A stretch of DNA of 64,000 nucleotides from CADCTB01 sp963768975 (GCA_963768975.1 CAVYKB010000001.1:1-64000); one strand, 5' to 3'; shown: positions 35,114-45,475, counted from the stretch's first letter. Made by a program: numbers and translations. Notes: generated by a model from the letters alone, not told the origin.

Positions 35114-37312
35114 ATGCTCGATTCCATGCTCGCTCGACTGGCTCGTACCTGTTACCGGAAGCGGCGGCTCGTGGTCCTCGGTTGGATCGTGCTGCTGGTC
35201 GCCGCCACCACCATCAGCTCCGCCTTCGGAGGCGATCTGCGCAACGACTTCTCGCTGCCAGGATCCGAATCGGATGCCGCCGCCGATCTACTCGTCGGCG
35301 GTGGCTTCGTCGGCGAGGCCGGCGAGCGCGGGCAGATCGTCTTCGCCGCCGAGGCCGGCATTGACGACCCTGCGGTGCAGCAGGCCATGGAGGACCTGTT
35401 CGCCGCCATCGAGGCCGAGGTCGAGGATGTTGCCGTACACAGCCCGTACCAGGGCGGCGGGCAGATCTCGCCCGACAGCACAGTGGCCCTTGCCGAGATC
35501 GCCTTCGGTGACATCGATCTCGATCTCGCCCAGGATCGGGCCGTGGAGGTGGCCGCCGTCCGCGATGCGGCCTCGCTGCCCGCCGCGGTCCAGGTCGAGC
35601 TCGGTGGGGAGCTCTTCTACGAGGAGTCGGAGTTCTCGTCCGAGGGCATCGGGTTCCTCGCAGCGGCGGTGATCCTCCTCGTGGCCTTCGGTTCCGTGCT
35701 CGCCATGGGTCTCCCGATCGTAACCGCCCTGTTCGGCATCGGCTGCGGCATGGCGATCGTGATGATGGCGGCCCACGTGCTCGACGTGCCCGACTTCGCT
35801 CCGGCGGCCGTGGGCATGGTGACCATCGGGGTGGGGATCGACTACGCCCTGTTCCTCGTCACCCGCTACCGCGAGGAGCTCGCCGCCGGTCGCAAGCCGG
35901 AGGATGCCGTCGTGCGGGCGGTCGACACTGCCGGGCGAGCCGTGCTGTTCGCCGGCACCACCGTCGTCATCGCCCTCCTCGGGCTCCTGATCGTCGGTCT
36001 GGCCGCGACCCGTTCGTTGGCGGTAGCGGTGTCGGCCGGTGCGCTCATGGTGATGTTCGCGTCGCTGACGCTTCTACCGGCCCTGCTCGGGTTCGCCGGG
36101 CACCACATCGACCGCCTGTCTATCGGCCGTCGCCGCCTCGATCGTGGCGGCCATACCTCGGTGTGGTTCCGGTGGAGTCGGCTGGTGCAGCGCCGACCGG
36201 CTCCAGTCGCCGTCGCCGGGCTGGCCGTGCTCCTGGCGCTGACCGCGCCGGTCGTCTCGATGCGGCTCGGCTTCGGTGACGCCGGCAACCGTCCCGACTC
36301 GGACACGTCCCGCCGCGCCTACGACCTGGTCGCAGGCAGCTTCGGCGCTGGGTTCAACGGCCCGATTTTCCTCGCCGCCGACCTCCCCGGCGGCCGGTCG
36401 TCGGACGAGGCGGTGCTGCGCCGTCTGGACGCCGCCCTCACCGGGGAGCCCGGCATCTCGTTCGCCACGCTGCCTGCCGTCAACGAGGACGGCGACGTCG
36501 CCGTCGTGCAGGTCTTCCCGACGACCTCGCCCCAGGACAAGGCGACCTCGGCGCTGGTGCATCGGCTGCGCAACGACGTCCTCCCGGCGGTGGTGGCCGG
36601 CACCGACGCCGAGGTGCTGGTGGGCGGCGCCGTTGCCGGCGTCACCGACTTCAGCGACCTGCAGGCCGCGCGGATGCCGCTGCTCATCACTGCCGTGCTC
36701 CTCGTGTCGTTCCTCGTGCTGATGACGGTTTTCCGCAGCGTGGCCGTCGCCCTCAAGGCCGTGGTGTTGAACCTGCTGTCGATTGGTGCCGCCTACGGCG
36801 TGATCGTCGCCGTCTTCCAGTGGGGGTGGGGCGCCGGTGTGCTCGGGCTCGGCGAGCCCGGCCCCATCGAGGCGTGGGCGCCGATGATGCTGTTCGCCAT
36901 CCTCTTCGGCCTTTCGATGGACTACGAGGTGTTCCTCCTCAGCCGCATGAAGGAGGAGTACGACCGTACCGGCGACAACGCCACCGCGGTGGCCGACGGC
37001 ATGGCCCGCACGGCCCGCCTCATCACCGCCGCCGCCGGGATCATGATCTGCGTCTTCGGCGGCTTCGTGCTCTCGGCCGACCGTGCCCTCCAGCTGTTCG
37101 GCCTCGGCCTGGCCACCGCCATCTTCGTCGACGTCACCATCGTCCGGCTCCTGCTGGTGCCGGCCACCATGGAGCTGCTCGGCGACCGCAACTGGTGGCT
37201 GCCCGGATGGCTCGACCGGCTCCTCCCCCGGCTCACGGTCGACGAGCGCCCCCAGCCGGCCCCCGGTCTCGCCCGCACGCCCACGCTCACGGAGACGGCA
37301 GGCCCGCGATGA
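35114..37312 (+). CDS. MMPL/RND family membrane transporter
   Basis: 732 residues from ATG 35114 (ATG 35126 is an equally good start; the frame further upstream runs through the operator). Two repeats of a large extracytoplasmic loop plus six-helix bundle. GIDYALFLVTRYREEL and SMDYEVFLLSRMKEEYDRTG are the paired MMPL signatures with the proton-relay Asp-Tyr. Actinobacterial MMPL proteins export lipids, siderophores or drugs using the proton gradient. Linked to the two-component system by a shared operator. Confidence 0.92.
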   Translation: MLDSMLARLARTCYRKRRLVVLGWIVLLVAATTISSAFGGDLRNDFSLPGSESDAAADLLVGGGFVGEAGERGQIVFAAEAGIDDPAVQQAMEDLFAAIEAEVEDVAVHSPYQGGGQISPDSTVALAEIAFGDIDLDLAQDRAVEVAAVRDAASLPAAVQVELGGELFYEESEFSSEGIGFLAAAVILLVAFGSVLAMGLPIVTALFGIGCGMAIVMMAAHVLDVPDFAPAAVGMVTIGVGIDYALFLVTRYREELAAGRKPEDAVVRAVDTAGRAVLFAGTTVVIALLGLLIVGLAATRSLAVAVSAGALMVMFASLTLLPALLGFAGHHIDRLSIGRRRLDRGGHTSVWFRWSRLVQRRPAPVAVAGLAVLLALTAPVVSMRLGFGDAGNRPDSDTSRRAYDLVAGSFGAGFNGPIFLAADLPGGRSSDEAVLRRLDAALTGEPGISFATLPAVNEDGDVAVVQVFPTTSPQDKATSALVHRLRNDVLPAVVAGTDAEVLVGGAVAGVTDFSDLQAARMPLLITAVLLVSFLVLMTVFRSVAVALKAVVLNLLSIGAAYGVIVAVFQWGWGAGVLGLGEPGPIEAWAPMMLFAILFGLSMDYEVFLLSRMKEEYDRTGDNATAVADGMARTARLITAAAGIMICVFGGFVLSADRALQLFGLGLATAIFVDVTIVRLLLVPATMELLGDRNWWLPGWLDRLLPRLTVDERPQPAPGLARTPTLTETAGPR

Positions 37313-37765
37313 CTGCCGCGGGTCACTCGCGCCTTGGTCGCCGCCCGGTGCAGCGAGCCCGTCAACTCCGGAAGCGCCAGGCCGAGGTAGGAGCGGACCG
37401 CCGTCGGGCATGCGTCACGTCCAGGGTGCACGCCCGCTCCGGCGGCGCCGGCGACAGCGGACAGCGCCCGAAGCGCTCTGTCCACGCACCGCACCTGAAG
37501 GGCCTTCGAGGGGCATCTCGGCGGTGGACCTCGGGGGGCGAGAGAGTGCCTCGCAAACATGGCAGCGAGCGTCGACTTGAGGGGTAGCAGTCCCCCAGCG
37601 CCGGAGGCCACGAATGAACGCGCGCAAGAGCGACTGGTTCGCCAGGCTGACCTTCACGAGAGCCGGACCCCCGAACCACACGGCCCACAGGGTCCTGGCC
37701 GACGTCACCCACGGGCGGGGACCTGGAACATCACGTCCCCCTCCCTCGGCTCGGCGGTTTCGCGG
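37313..37765. other. Intergenic stretch between convergent genes
   Basis: No supported gene. Overlapping open frames on both strands are Arg/Ser-rich and continue coding shadows from the MMPL gene. Confidence 0.4.
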
Positions 37766-38773
37766 CTAGCGAAACGTGGGCAGACGAGCGGCGGTGGCGG
37801 CGTCCGGCCGAGCCATGAGGAAGGCCTGTGGGCCGAGCAGCTGCAACATCTCGAGGCTGATGTCGAGCGGTATCGGGTTCCCGTGCTCGGGAAAGGCGTT
37901 CACAATCTCGCAGCGCAGCTTTTCCCGTGCCTCGTTGTCCAGGGGAACCTCACCGCCGCGGCAGTAGTCCTCGACCATGCGGGCGATGGTCGTCAAGTAC
38001 TGCTCCTGGTCGTCGATCATCGCAGCGTCGCCGGGCGCGCCGTGCCCGGGCACGATCACCCGGGGCTGGAGCTCGTTCACGAGCTTCCGGAGATGGCCGA
38101 GCTGGACCAACCAATCCGGGACGCTCACGCCTTCGGCAAAGAAGGTGTGGGCGCCCGGCTCGATGGCGTCGCCGACGTGCAGCACCTTCGACTGGGGCAG
38201 CCATGCCAGGGTCATGTCGAGGGACTCACCCGACACCGTCGTGCTGTCGCTGAACTCGAACAACTGCACGACCGTCTTGCCCAGCCAGAGCTCCTTCGAG
38301 CGCACGAAGGTCGTACCGGGCACCGCGATGGTCTGCGGCGCGTGCTCGCCATAGACGCCCATGAAGTAGAAGAGGTCTGCGGGAGCCGTGCGGTCGAGAA
38401 GCCGTGCAGTCAGGTAGCTGGACACCAGCTCGGCACCCGCCGCAGCGAACACTGGGTTGCCGAAGGCGTGGTCCGGGTGGTGGTGGCTGTTCGAGACATA
38501 GCGGATCGGCTTGTCGGTCCGCTCCCGAATGTCGTCGACCACCCGCTGCGCGTGGCGAGGCAGGAGCTGCGTGTCCATCACGGCCACACCGTCCGCCGAT
38601 GTCACGTAGAGCGTGTTCACCGCGAAGGTGTAGCCGGGTGACGAGTACACGTGCACGCCGCCGCCGAGGTCGATCGTCTCCCCCTCATCGTCGATCGTGC
38701 CGTACTCCGGTCGCCACTCCATCACTGGTCCGATGAACGGCGGTACGGCGAAGAACGCTCCCTTCTCGGTCAT
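37766..38773 (-). CDS. Metallo-beta-lactamase-fold hydrolase
   Basis: 335 residues. The MBL zinc motif is SHHHPDHAFGN (His97, His99, Asp101, His102), with further ligands in LHVGDAIEPG and VPGHGAPG. Similar to alkyl-sulfatase-like and lactonase-like MBL proteins; no helical C-terminal sulfatase domain is evident, so a generic hydrolase call is safest. Shine-Dalgarno AGAAGGAGAG lies just before the ATG. Preceded by a direct repeat that may bind the LuxR regulator encoded upstream. Confidence 0.88.
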   Translation of the reverse strand: MTEKGAFFAVPPFIGPVMEWRPEYGTIDDEGETIDLGGGVHVYSSPGYTFAVNTLYVTSADGVAVMDTQLLPRHAQRVVDDIRERTDKPIRYVSNSHHHPDHAFGNPVFAAAGAELVSSYLTARLLDRTAPADLFYFMGVYGEHAPQTIAVPGTTFVRSKELWLGKTVVQLFEFSDSTTVSGESLDMTLAWLPQSKVLHVGDAIEPGAHTFFAEGVSVPDWLVQLGHLRKLVNELQPRVIVPGHGAPGDAAMIDDQEQYLTTIARMVEDYCRGGEVPLDNEAREKLRCEIVNAFPEHGNPIPLDISLEMLQLLGPQAFLMARPDAATAARLPTFR

Positions 38774-38817
38774 GGCCCTCTCCTTCTGACGGAATTACGG
38801 CTTCCTGCCGCACCCGG

Positions 38818-38890
38818 ATTATGCGACGGCGCCCCGTTGTGGCACATGAGGGATAGCCGACAGTTAAGGGGCTAGAACCGTCGGTTAAGG
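38818..38890 (-). promoter_or_regulatory. Promoter region of the MBL gene with direct repeats
   Basis: CATAAT on the minus strand (38818-38823) resembles a -10 box. On the plus strand CCGACAGTTAAGG (38857-38869) and CCGTCGGTTAAGG (38878-38890) repeat with 21-bp spacing, two helical turns, consistent with a dimeric activator on one DNA face. The second copy spans the stop codon of the giant LuxR gene. Confidence 0.5.
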
Positions 38891-41809
38891 TTCGACGGCG
38901 TCGGCGGCCGCCTGCGCGGCGAGGGCCATCAGCTGGGAGCGGCGGGACACCCCCACCTTGGCCGTCAGGCTGGCGACGTGGCGCTCCACGGTGCGGGGCG
39001 ACATGTACAGGCGGACGCCGACGTCGCGGTTCGAAAGACCCTGGCCGAGGAGGTCGAGGACCTCCGCCTCCCGGGCTGTGACGCCGAAGGCGCGCAGCGA
39101 AGGCTGTGTTGCCGCCTCGCCTCGCCGACGGGGTACGGGAACGCCGGCCCTGCGGAGTAGCGACCGGCACGCCGAGGCGATACGGGTCTCGCCCCTGCGG
39201 TCGAAGAACGCGAGCGCATCCAGGAGCCACCGCGCCGGGTCGCCCCATCCGTCCGTGATCGCCGCCTCGGCCACCAGCCGGCGGCCATACTCCCGGTACC
39301 AGTTGAAGCCTTCGAGCTCCTCGTCGCCCCGCATGACGAGCTGAGTGGCGGTAGCGCCGTGACTGGCTCGGCCAGCCAGGACCGCCTCGGCGTAGCGACC
39401 CCAGCCGCGCGCCAGGAAGTGCACCGGCGGCTGGCTCAGCCACCGGGATACGGCGGCGGCGTCGCCCTCCACGGCGAGGAGAAGGGCGAGGAGGGCAGGG
39501 TTGGGTCCGGTGGTCTGGACGCCCACGGCGTCTGCTGCCACGGCCGCGTACTGACCAAGAGCATGGATGGCAGCGCGCCGGTCCTCGTTCACGAACGCCA
39601 GGTGGGCCCTCGCGAACGCGGCGTTGAAGCCGACCTCGGGAAGGCCACCACCGCGCTCGACGGCCTCGGCCAGACACCGCTCCAGCTCGGCTCGCCGGCC
39701 AGCGCGAGCATGGGTGACACCCTCAAAGGCCAAGGCGGCGGCGAGCGTCTGGTCCAAGCTGTAGCGCCGGGCCACGGCGGCGGCCCGCCGGCACACGTCT
39801 GCTGCGGGCTCGGGATCGTCGCGGACGGAAAGAGTGGCCCCGATCTGCACGTCGACGACGGCCGTAATCGCCGGAGCCCCGAGCGTCACCGACAGCTCGC
39901 GGGCCTGTTGAAGGAGGGTGATGCCGCCGTCCCGGAGCAACTCGATGGTGCCGAGCTCGTGCAGCGCCCGCATGCTCCAGACCGCCCGACCGTGTGCCTC
40001 GGCGATGTCGTGCGCCCGGGCAAAGGCGGCTTCGGCGGCGTCCAGGTCGCGTGAGCGGGCGAAGCGGCCGATGATCTCCAGCGCCTCGCAGGCCACTTCC
40101 GGCAGGTCGAAGCGTTCGGCGGCGTCCAGAGCCGACTGAGCCAGCGAGACAGCCTGCTCCGGGCGCCGCAGGATGGCGACGTGTGCGGCCACGACCTCGA
40201 TGTGGGCGCGCAGACTGTCATCAGTAACGCTGGCAGCCTCGGCCGCCGCCCGCTCGAGTCGCTCATCGGCTTCTCTCCAGCGAGTGGCCGCCACGGCGGC
40301 GCGGGCAAGGCACAGCTGGGCCTGGGCCCGGCGAGTCGCCAGTTTCGGGTCGTGCCCCAGCCCGAGGAGCAGCGACTCACCCACCGCCATGGCGCGGTCC
40401 CAGTTTCCGGCCAGAGCAAGCACCGTGGTCAAGGCCTCCTCGATGTCGACCGTGGTCGCCTCGCTGCGGTGCGAAAGGGCGCGCGCCCGCTCGAGTATCG
40501 CGTCAGCCGAGGCAAGGGCGCCGGCGTTCATGGCCCGCCGCCCAGCTTCCAGGAGGAGGGCGGCGGCGCGGCGCCGGTCGCCCGCTCGTTCGGCGAGCTC
40601 GGCTGCGAGCTCACACCATGCGCCCGGCAGTCCCGGATTGGATCGCTCGACTGCATTGAGTGCCCGCTCTGAGAGCGGGATTCGCTCAGGTGGAAGCATC
40701 TCGGCCAGCACCGCGTCGCGCGACAGAGCGTGTCGGAACCGGAAGGTGCCGGCTGCGGGATCTACGGCGACGAGCTGGGCGTCGACCGCAGCGTGAAGGG
40801 CCTCCACTACCCCTTGCTCGTCGACTCCGGTGATCGCGGGAAGCAGCTGCCAATCGAACCGGCGCCCGAGGATGGCAGCCGACGCGAGGACGGCCCGAGC
40901 GTCGACGCCGATGGCGGCGAGGCGACGGCGGACGCTGTCGGCGAAGGTCAGCGGCACGACATGGTCGGCCGTACGAGAGACCGCCCACGCGACGCCGTTA
41001 TGGACGAGGGCACCGGCGGTGACTGCGACTGCCAGCAACTCTTCGACAAGGAACGGCACACCGTCGGCGCGGGCGGCAAGCGCGATGATCTCGGGCGAAG
41101 CGACCTCGGTATCGAGGCAGGACTCAACCATGAGGGCGACATCACCGTCGTCGAGGCGGGGCAGGTCGATGAGCGCCGAGACCCGACGGGCGTGCAGCCT
41201 GCATGCCAGGTCGTAGCCCTGCGAGGGACTCTCGTCCCGGACGGTTACAACACAGAGCACGCGCTCGCCGGCGAGATTGTCTGCCAGGTACTCGACGACC
41301 ACGAGCGTCTCCGGATCGGCCCAGTGGAGATCCTCGATCCAAAGCAGGCAGCCGGCTTCTGACGCAACGGCCCGTAGGAAGCGCAGCACGCCCTCGGCGA
41401 GCGCCAGCACGGAGTCGTCGGCGCCTGGGCGGTCGGCATCGCGCCAGCTCGGGATGAGGCGGCCGAGCGTCGACCGGAACGGCGCCAGGCTCTCGGCGTC
41501 CGGTTCGGCTCCGGCGCGTACGGCCGAGCTGAGGGCCTCGGCCAGCGGCCGGTACGCGACGGGAGTGGCGGTTTGGACGGCCCGACCCCGGAGCACGCGA
41601 AGCCCGTGCTGCTCGGCCTCCTCCGCACTGACCTGAGCGAGCCGGGACTTTCCGATCCCGGCCTCGCCGGCGAGAAACATGACGCTCCCCCGACCGCTGG
41701 TTGCGGCCGCAACGGCGTCGCACAAAGCGGAGAGCTGCCCCTCCCGTCCAACGACGGCGGAGGAGAGCACCGACCGTCCCCTGAACCCCTTGGGCTCGAC
41801 GAGATTCAC
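38885..41809 (-). CDS. Giant LuxR regulator with N-terminal AAA ATPase
   Basis: 974 residues from GTG 41809. Begins VVGREGQLSALCDAV, Walker A LAGEAGIGKSRL (about residues 46-57), Walker B LLWIEDLHWAD, long TPR-like helical middle, and C-terminal LuxR helix-turn-helix (VTAREAEVLDLLGQGLSNRD followed by VGVRLYMSPRTVERHV). Differs from the regulator at 28780 by the adenylate-cyclase-associated AAA_16 type ATPase. Likely activates the MBL gene just downstream. Confidence 0.92.
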   Translation of the reverse strand: MNLVEPKGFRGRSVLSSAVVGREGQLSALCDAVAAATSGRGSVMFLAGEAGIGKSRLAQVSAEEAEQHGLRVLRGRAVQTATPVAYRPLAEALSSAVRAGAEPDAESLAPFRSTLGRLIPSWRDADRPGADDSVLALAEGVLRFLRAVASEAGCLLWIEDLHWADPETLVVVEYLADNLAGERVLCVVTVRDESPSQGYDLACRLHARRVSALIDLPRLDDGDVALMVESCLDTEVASPEIIALAARADGVPFLVEELLAVAVTAGALVHNGVAWAVSRTADHVVPLTFADSVRRRLAAIGVDARAVLASAAILGRRFDWQLLPAITGVDEQGVVEALHAAVDAQLVAVDPAAGTFRFRHALSRDAVLAEMLPPERIPLSERALNAVERSNPGLPGAWCELAAELAERAGDRRRAAALLLEAGRRAMNAGALASADAILERARALSHRSEATTVDIEEALTTVLALAGNWDRAMAVGESLLLGLGHDPKLATRRAQAQLCLARAAVAATRWREADERLERAAAEAASVTDDSLRAHIEVVAAHVAILRRPEQAVSLAQSALDAAERFDLPEVACEALEIIGRFARSRDLDAAEAAFARAHDIAEAHGRAVWSMRALHELGTIELLRDGGITLLQQARELSVTLGAPAITAVVDVQIGATLSVRDDPEPAADVCRRAAAVARRYSLDQTLAAALAFEGVTHARAGRRAELERCLAEAVERGGGLPEVGFNAAFARAHLAFVNEDRRAAIHALGQYAAVAADAVGVQTTGPNPALLALLLAVEGDAAAVSRWLSQPPVHFLARGWGRYAEAVLAGRASHGATATQLVMRGDEELEGFNWYREYGRRLVAEAAITDGWGDPARWLLDALAFFDRRGETRIASACRSLLRRAGVPVPRRRGEAATQPSLRAFGVTAREAEVLDLLGQGLSNRDVGVRLYMSPRTVERHVASLTAKVGVSRRSQLMALAAQAAADAVEP

Positions 41810-42211
41810 GTCCCCATGGTCGCGCCGTCGACCCCACCGCCACCGTCAGTGGGGAGCGGAGCGACGCCGAGGCCCGTGGTCCGACGATGATCCAGCGCGA
41901 AACCTCGATCGACACCCGATCCTCGACGTGGTGACACGAGACGACGCCGCAAACGCGCTGTGGCACCGGCCAGAACGACCTTCGAGCGCGTAGATTCGAA
42001 CAGTTTCTGGCGACAGGGTTCGACGCGGTCCGCTTCAGACTCGGCCTAGGGCGGTCGGACGGTGCTGGCGTCGTTCTAGGCCAATGACGGTCATCCAATG
42101 GCTCAACTGCTAGGACTACGACAGAGTCAGGGCCGAACTGGTGGCCGCCGAGGCAGTGGAGATTGTCCGCTACGGCCGACGTGAACCTTAGGAGAGCGGT
42201 GCTCGTCGCTG
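41810..42211. other. Intergenic stretch, nothing firm
   Basis: A plus-strand fragment near 42116-42190 reads YDRVRAELVAAEAVEIVRYG up to TAG and looks protein-like, perhaps the tail of a small antitoxin-like protein, but it has no start and is too short to assign. Confidence 0.35.
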
Positions 42212-42764
42212 ATGGCACTGCCCCGGTACGTCGCCCTCCTGCGGGGCATCAACGTGGTGGCAAGAACAAGCTGGCGATGGCCGCCCTCCGAGACGCCGTC
42301 ACCGACGCCGGCTTCTTGAGCGCCAGCACCTACATCGCCTCCGGGAACGTGCTGTTCCGGACGGAGCGAGCGCCCATGACGCTTCGAGAACGAGATCGAA
42401 GTGGTCCTCAAGGAGCGGTTCGGGATTCCGTTGGTCGTCGTGGTACGCGCACATCGAGAGCTGCGCGCCGTCGTCACAGGCGCCGACATCCGACCGACTT
42501 CGTTGGCCTTGAAGGCACCCACCACCGCGACGTCGTGTTCCTGAAGTCGCCGCTCACGCCTGCGAAGGCGATGGGTGTACTGCAACTGCGCGAGGGCGTG
42601 GACCAGGCATGGCTAGCAACGGCGTCGTCTACTTCGCCCACCTCAGCGCCGAGCGGCAGCGCAGCTTGATGACGAAGATCGTGGGCACCTCCGAGTACCA
42701 GTTGATGACCATTCGCAGCTGGTCGACCACCGTCAAGCTCCTCGCCCTGCTCGACGACACTTGA
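42212..42764 (+). pseudogene. DUF1697 family gene with several frameshifts
   Basis: Pieces in three frames assemble a DUF1697 protein: ALPRYVALLRGINV; GGKNKLAMAALRDAVTDAGF and STYIASGNVLF; ERFGIPLVVVVRAHRELRAV; DVVFLKSPLTPAKAMGVLQL; and finally KIVGTSEYQLMTIRSWSTTV with LLALLDDT to the TGA at 42762-42764. At least three indels are needed. Function of the family is unknown. Confidence 0.75.
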
Positions 42765-43537
42765 TGACATCAACTGCCACGCCGACCAAGACCGGACCCC
42801 CATGCGGCGTGGACGGTGCAATCGTCGCGGCCGACCTGCGCGCTTGCTTCTTGCGAGCGTCCCAGATTGAGCCCTCCGGGTTCGCCACCGGGCGGCGCCG
42901 GTGTCCCTGAACACGCGTCCCAAAACGTGCTTGGGCTGCACTCGGCTGCGTAGCGAATGTGCCGGTCTGGGCGTAGGCCGTCTTATCCCGTAAGCCGACC
43001 GCCTACCGAGCTGCCTAACGGCGGCTCTCCACCGCGAGTTGGGCCTCGCCGGCTCGTCTCGGTTGGGGCCGACCGGTGAGCCGCCCGGTGACAGGGGCTT
43101 TCCGGGCGGCAGTTCCGCAGTTGGCGTGGTCGCGGCGGTGCAAAGGCGGGCAAAGGGGGCCGCCCGCCGGACGGGAGTACCGGGACCGAGCGGCAGCAGG
43201 GAGGACACGGACCCGCCCCTCGCGCCCGCGGGCTGGCGCAGCAATATGTTGTCCGTTGACAACCGCTCTGAGAGGATGAGCACCTCCACTGGGGTGTGCA
43301 GGCCGCAGTGCGCTCAGTCCCCACATCTCGTCGCCTCGGGAATGTACCGTGATACCCGCCCTGGCAAGCGAGAGAACGGGGGCGGACATCGCTCGACCGA
43401 CCCAGCTCACCGCTTTGGATTCCTAGGGTCCTGGTCTGCCAACAACGGATAACAAGGCGAGGTCGTTGATCAATGGCGCATGTTGAGATACCGTCGGCCC
43501 CCGGTACCGGGCCCGCCACCTACCCGGGCCTCGCTTA
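42765..43537. other. Intergenic stretch, nothing supported
   Basis: About 770 bp at the left side of the integrase remnant. The open frames here are shadows or low complexity. It may be the eroded inside of a former integrated element. Confidence 0.35.
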
Positions 43538-44607
43538 GGGAGCGTCACGACCTTCGACCGGAAGGTCGACGCGGACCGCTGGCTTGCTCAGGTAGAGACT
43601 GACAAGGCCCGCGGCCAGTGGGTCGACCCGGCTCATGGCCTATCACCTTCGCGACGTAGTTCGCGGAATGGATGGCCACCGCGACCGATCTGCGGCCGAA
43701 CACCCTCGCGCTCTACGAGTACCTCGGTCGCCGATACCTTCGGCCGGCCTTTGGCTCAACGGAGCTGGCGAAGATCACGGCGATCGACGTCCGCCGGTGG
43801 CTGGCAGGGATGCGCGGCACGAAGCCGAGCGCGAACACGGTGGCCAAGGCCTACCGGCTCCTTAAGCACGTGATGACGACGGCGGCCGACGAGGGATTGA
43901 TCGGGCGCTCGCCCTGCCTCGTGAAGGGCGCCGGCACAGAGCATCTGCCTGAGATGAAGTTCGCCACCGTCGACGAGGTCGCCGAGCTCGCCGACGCAGT
44001 CGGGCCGCGGTACCGGGTCCTCGTGCTCCTGGCGGCGTTCGGCGGCCTCCGATGGGGCGAGCTGGCCGGGCTCCGACGCCGGCGAGTCGACCTCCTACAC
44101 CGCACCGTCACTGTTGCGGAGATCGTCACCGAGGTGAACGGCCTGCTCGACATCGGACCGCCCAAGACTGAGGCGGGCAGGCGCACCGTCGTCCTCTCGG
44201 CATTCCTGATCGACGAGCTGGCCGCATACCTCGACCTCCGCGGCGACATCGGGCCTGACGACCTGGTGTTCCCGGCTGCCCAGGGCGGGCTGATGCGGAG
44301 ATCGAATTTCCGCCGGCGCACCTGGGAGCCCGCCACCCGAGCGGTCGGCGTCCACGGGCTCCGTTTCCACGACCTAAGGCACTCCGCCGGGACCCTCTCG
44401 GCGGTCGCCGGGGCCACCACGAAGGAGCTGATGGCGAGGATGGGCCACTCCTCGCCGCGTGCCGCCTTGATCTACCAGCACGCCACGGCGGAGCGCGATG
44501 GGGCGATCGCGGACGCTCTTGATCGGATGGTCGCTGGAAATCTCGCGGCCTCCTCGCGGCCTGAGCGTCCCGTACCGCTGCGGCCAACTGGTGCCGCAGG
44601 CTCCTGA
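43538..44607 (+). pseudogene. Tyrosine-type integrase with damaged N-terminus
   Basis: From ATG 43672 an intact frame of 311 residues holds the core-binding and catalytic domains: Arg in GGLRWGELAGL, HDLRHSAGTL (His-x-x-Arg), MGHSSPRAALIYQHAT with the nucleophilic Tyr. Upstream, the arm-binding domain is present but broken: FDRKVDADRWLAQVETDKAR then QWVDPA in one frame, and ITFAT-TAG-FAEWMATATDL in another (TAG at 43657-43659). The catalytic part might still be made alone. The stop lies 17 bp from the 3' end of tRNA-Ala, the standard position for an integrase next to its attachment site. Confidence 0.82.
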
Positions 44608-44623
44608 CCAGGACTTTTGTGGG

Positions 44624-44697
44624 TGGAGACGATCGGACTCGAACCGACGACCCCCTGCTTGCAAAGCAGGTGCTCTAGCCAACTGAGCTACGTCCCC
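44624..44697 (-). tRNA. tRNA-Ala (anticodon TGC)
   Basis: 74 bases, minus strand. Acceptor GGGGACG/CGTCTCC, D-stem GCTC/GAGC, anticodon stem CCTGC/GCAGG around TTTGCAA (TGC), variable GGGTC, T-arm GTCGG-TTCGAGT-CCGAT, discriminator A. CCA is not encoded. The adjacent integrase suggests its 3' half is an attachment site. Confidence 0.96.
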
Positions 44698-44795
44698 TGG
44701 CCTGCTACTTCATCCCCCAATGCGCTACCAGCCCCTTCGCTGAGACTCTTCCTCCTTTCATCGTGTCTGAAGGGCCTTTGTGTGTCGGGAAAACT

Positions 44796-44843
44796 GGGGG
44801 AAAACCGGGGGAAAGCTGTTCCCCCGGAACTACGTGGGGGAAA
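44796..44843. repeat. Cluster of GGGGGAAA repeats with an inverted copy
   Basis: GGGGGAAA occurs at 44796, 44807 and 44836. The copy at 44807 pairs with TTCCCCC at 44819-44825 across AGCTG. It lies on the 5' side of tRNA-Ala. Could be binding sites for a recombination protein or a remnant of element DNA. Confidence 0.5.
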
Positions 44844-45269
44844 CTGTGGGAGAAGTCTCGCCCCAGGTCGAGGTTAGCTCTCGTCCCGGCCCCGCTTCGT
44901 CGGGAGACGCACCAAGCGGCCGTTGTGCGCGCGCCGGGGATGACCAGCGAGGAAGGGGTCAAGCCCAGAGCCATCACGGATTACCTTGAGGGCAGCGACG
45001 AGCCGAACGTACGTGTGACGCTCCAAGCGCTTGCGCGGCGGGGCCATCACCGAGTTGGTGCCGGGCAGCTCACCGCAGCGATGGCGGCTGACACCCACGT
45101 TCCGATAGTGATCCGGCTGCCTGTTCCGATCGCAGCCGGGTCCAATGCGACACGACCCCCGAGGACCCGGTCGGAATGCCCGTGAACATCCGGGGGCTGC
45201 GCGGGTCTTGGGATTCCCGTTGTCATGAGTGGAGGCGAGTCACGATGGGGTCGCCCTTGTTGGCGTCCC
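44844..45269. other. Intergenic stretch, nothing supported
   Basis: Low-complexity frames only. Confidence 0.35.
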
Positions 45270-45473
45270 CCAACTGCTCCACACGTCGGCGACCACGATG
45301 CCCCCATCACATCGGTCGAGGATGGCCGCCGACAGGGCACCCGTGCTGCACCCGAGGTCTAGCCATCGCTTCCCGGAGCCGGCGTCGACCCAGCGCAGGA
45401 ACTCGGGGGCCACGCGCCTGCTTCACCGGCCGACGTTGGGCGCTCGTAGGCTTCGCCGCTCTCCCATACGCTC
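45270..45473 (-). pseudogene. SAM methyltransferase N-terminal remnant
   Basis: Minus strand reads VWESGEAYERP in one frame and GR-TGA-SRRVAPEFLRWVDAG in another, continuing GKRWLDLGCSTGALSAAILD, the SAM-binding motif I of a class I methyltransferase. The TGA stands where relatives have Trp, a frame change precedes it and everything after about residue 60 is gone. Lies directly after the GNAT stop. Confidence 0.65.
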
Positions 45474-45475
45474 GC

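Noticed and set aside
36074..37411. Minus-strand open frame of 445 codons opposite the MMPL gene
   Set aside because: His/Gly/Glu-rich antisense shadow; the plus strand has clear MMPL signatures.
44763..45185. 140-codon plus-strand frame after tRNA-Ala
   Set aside because: It runs through the GGGGGAAA repeats, has no domain and no ribosome site.
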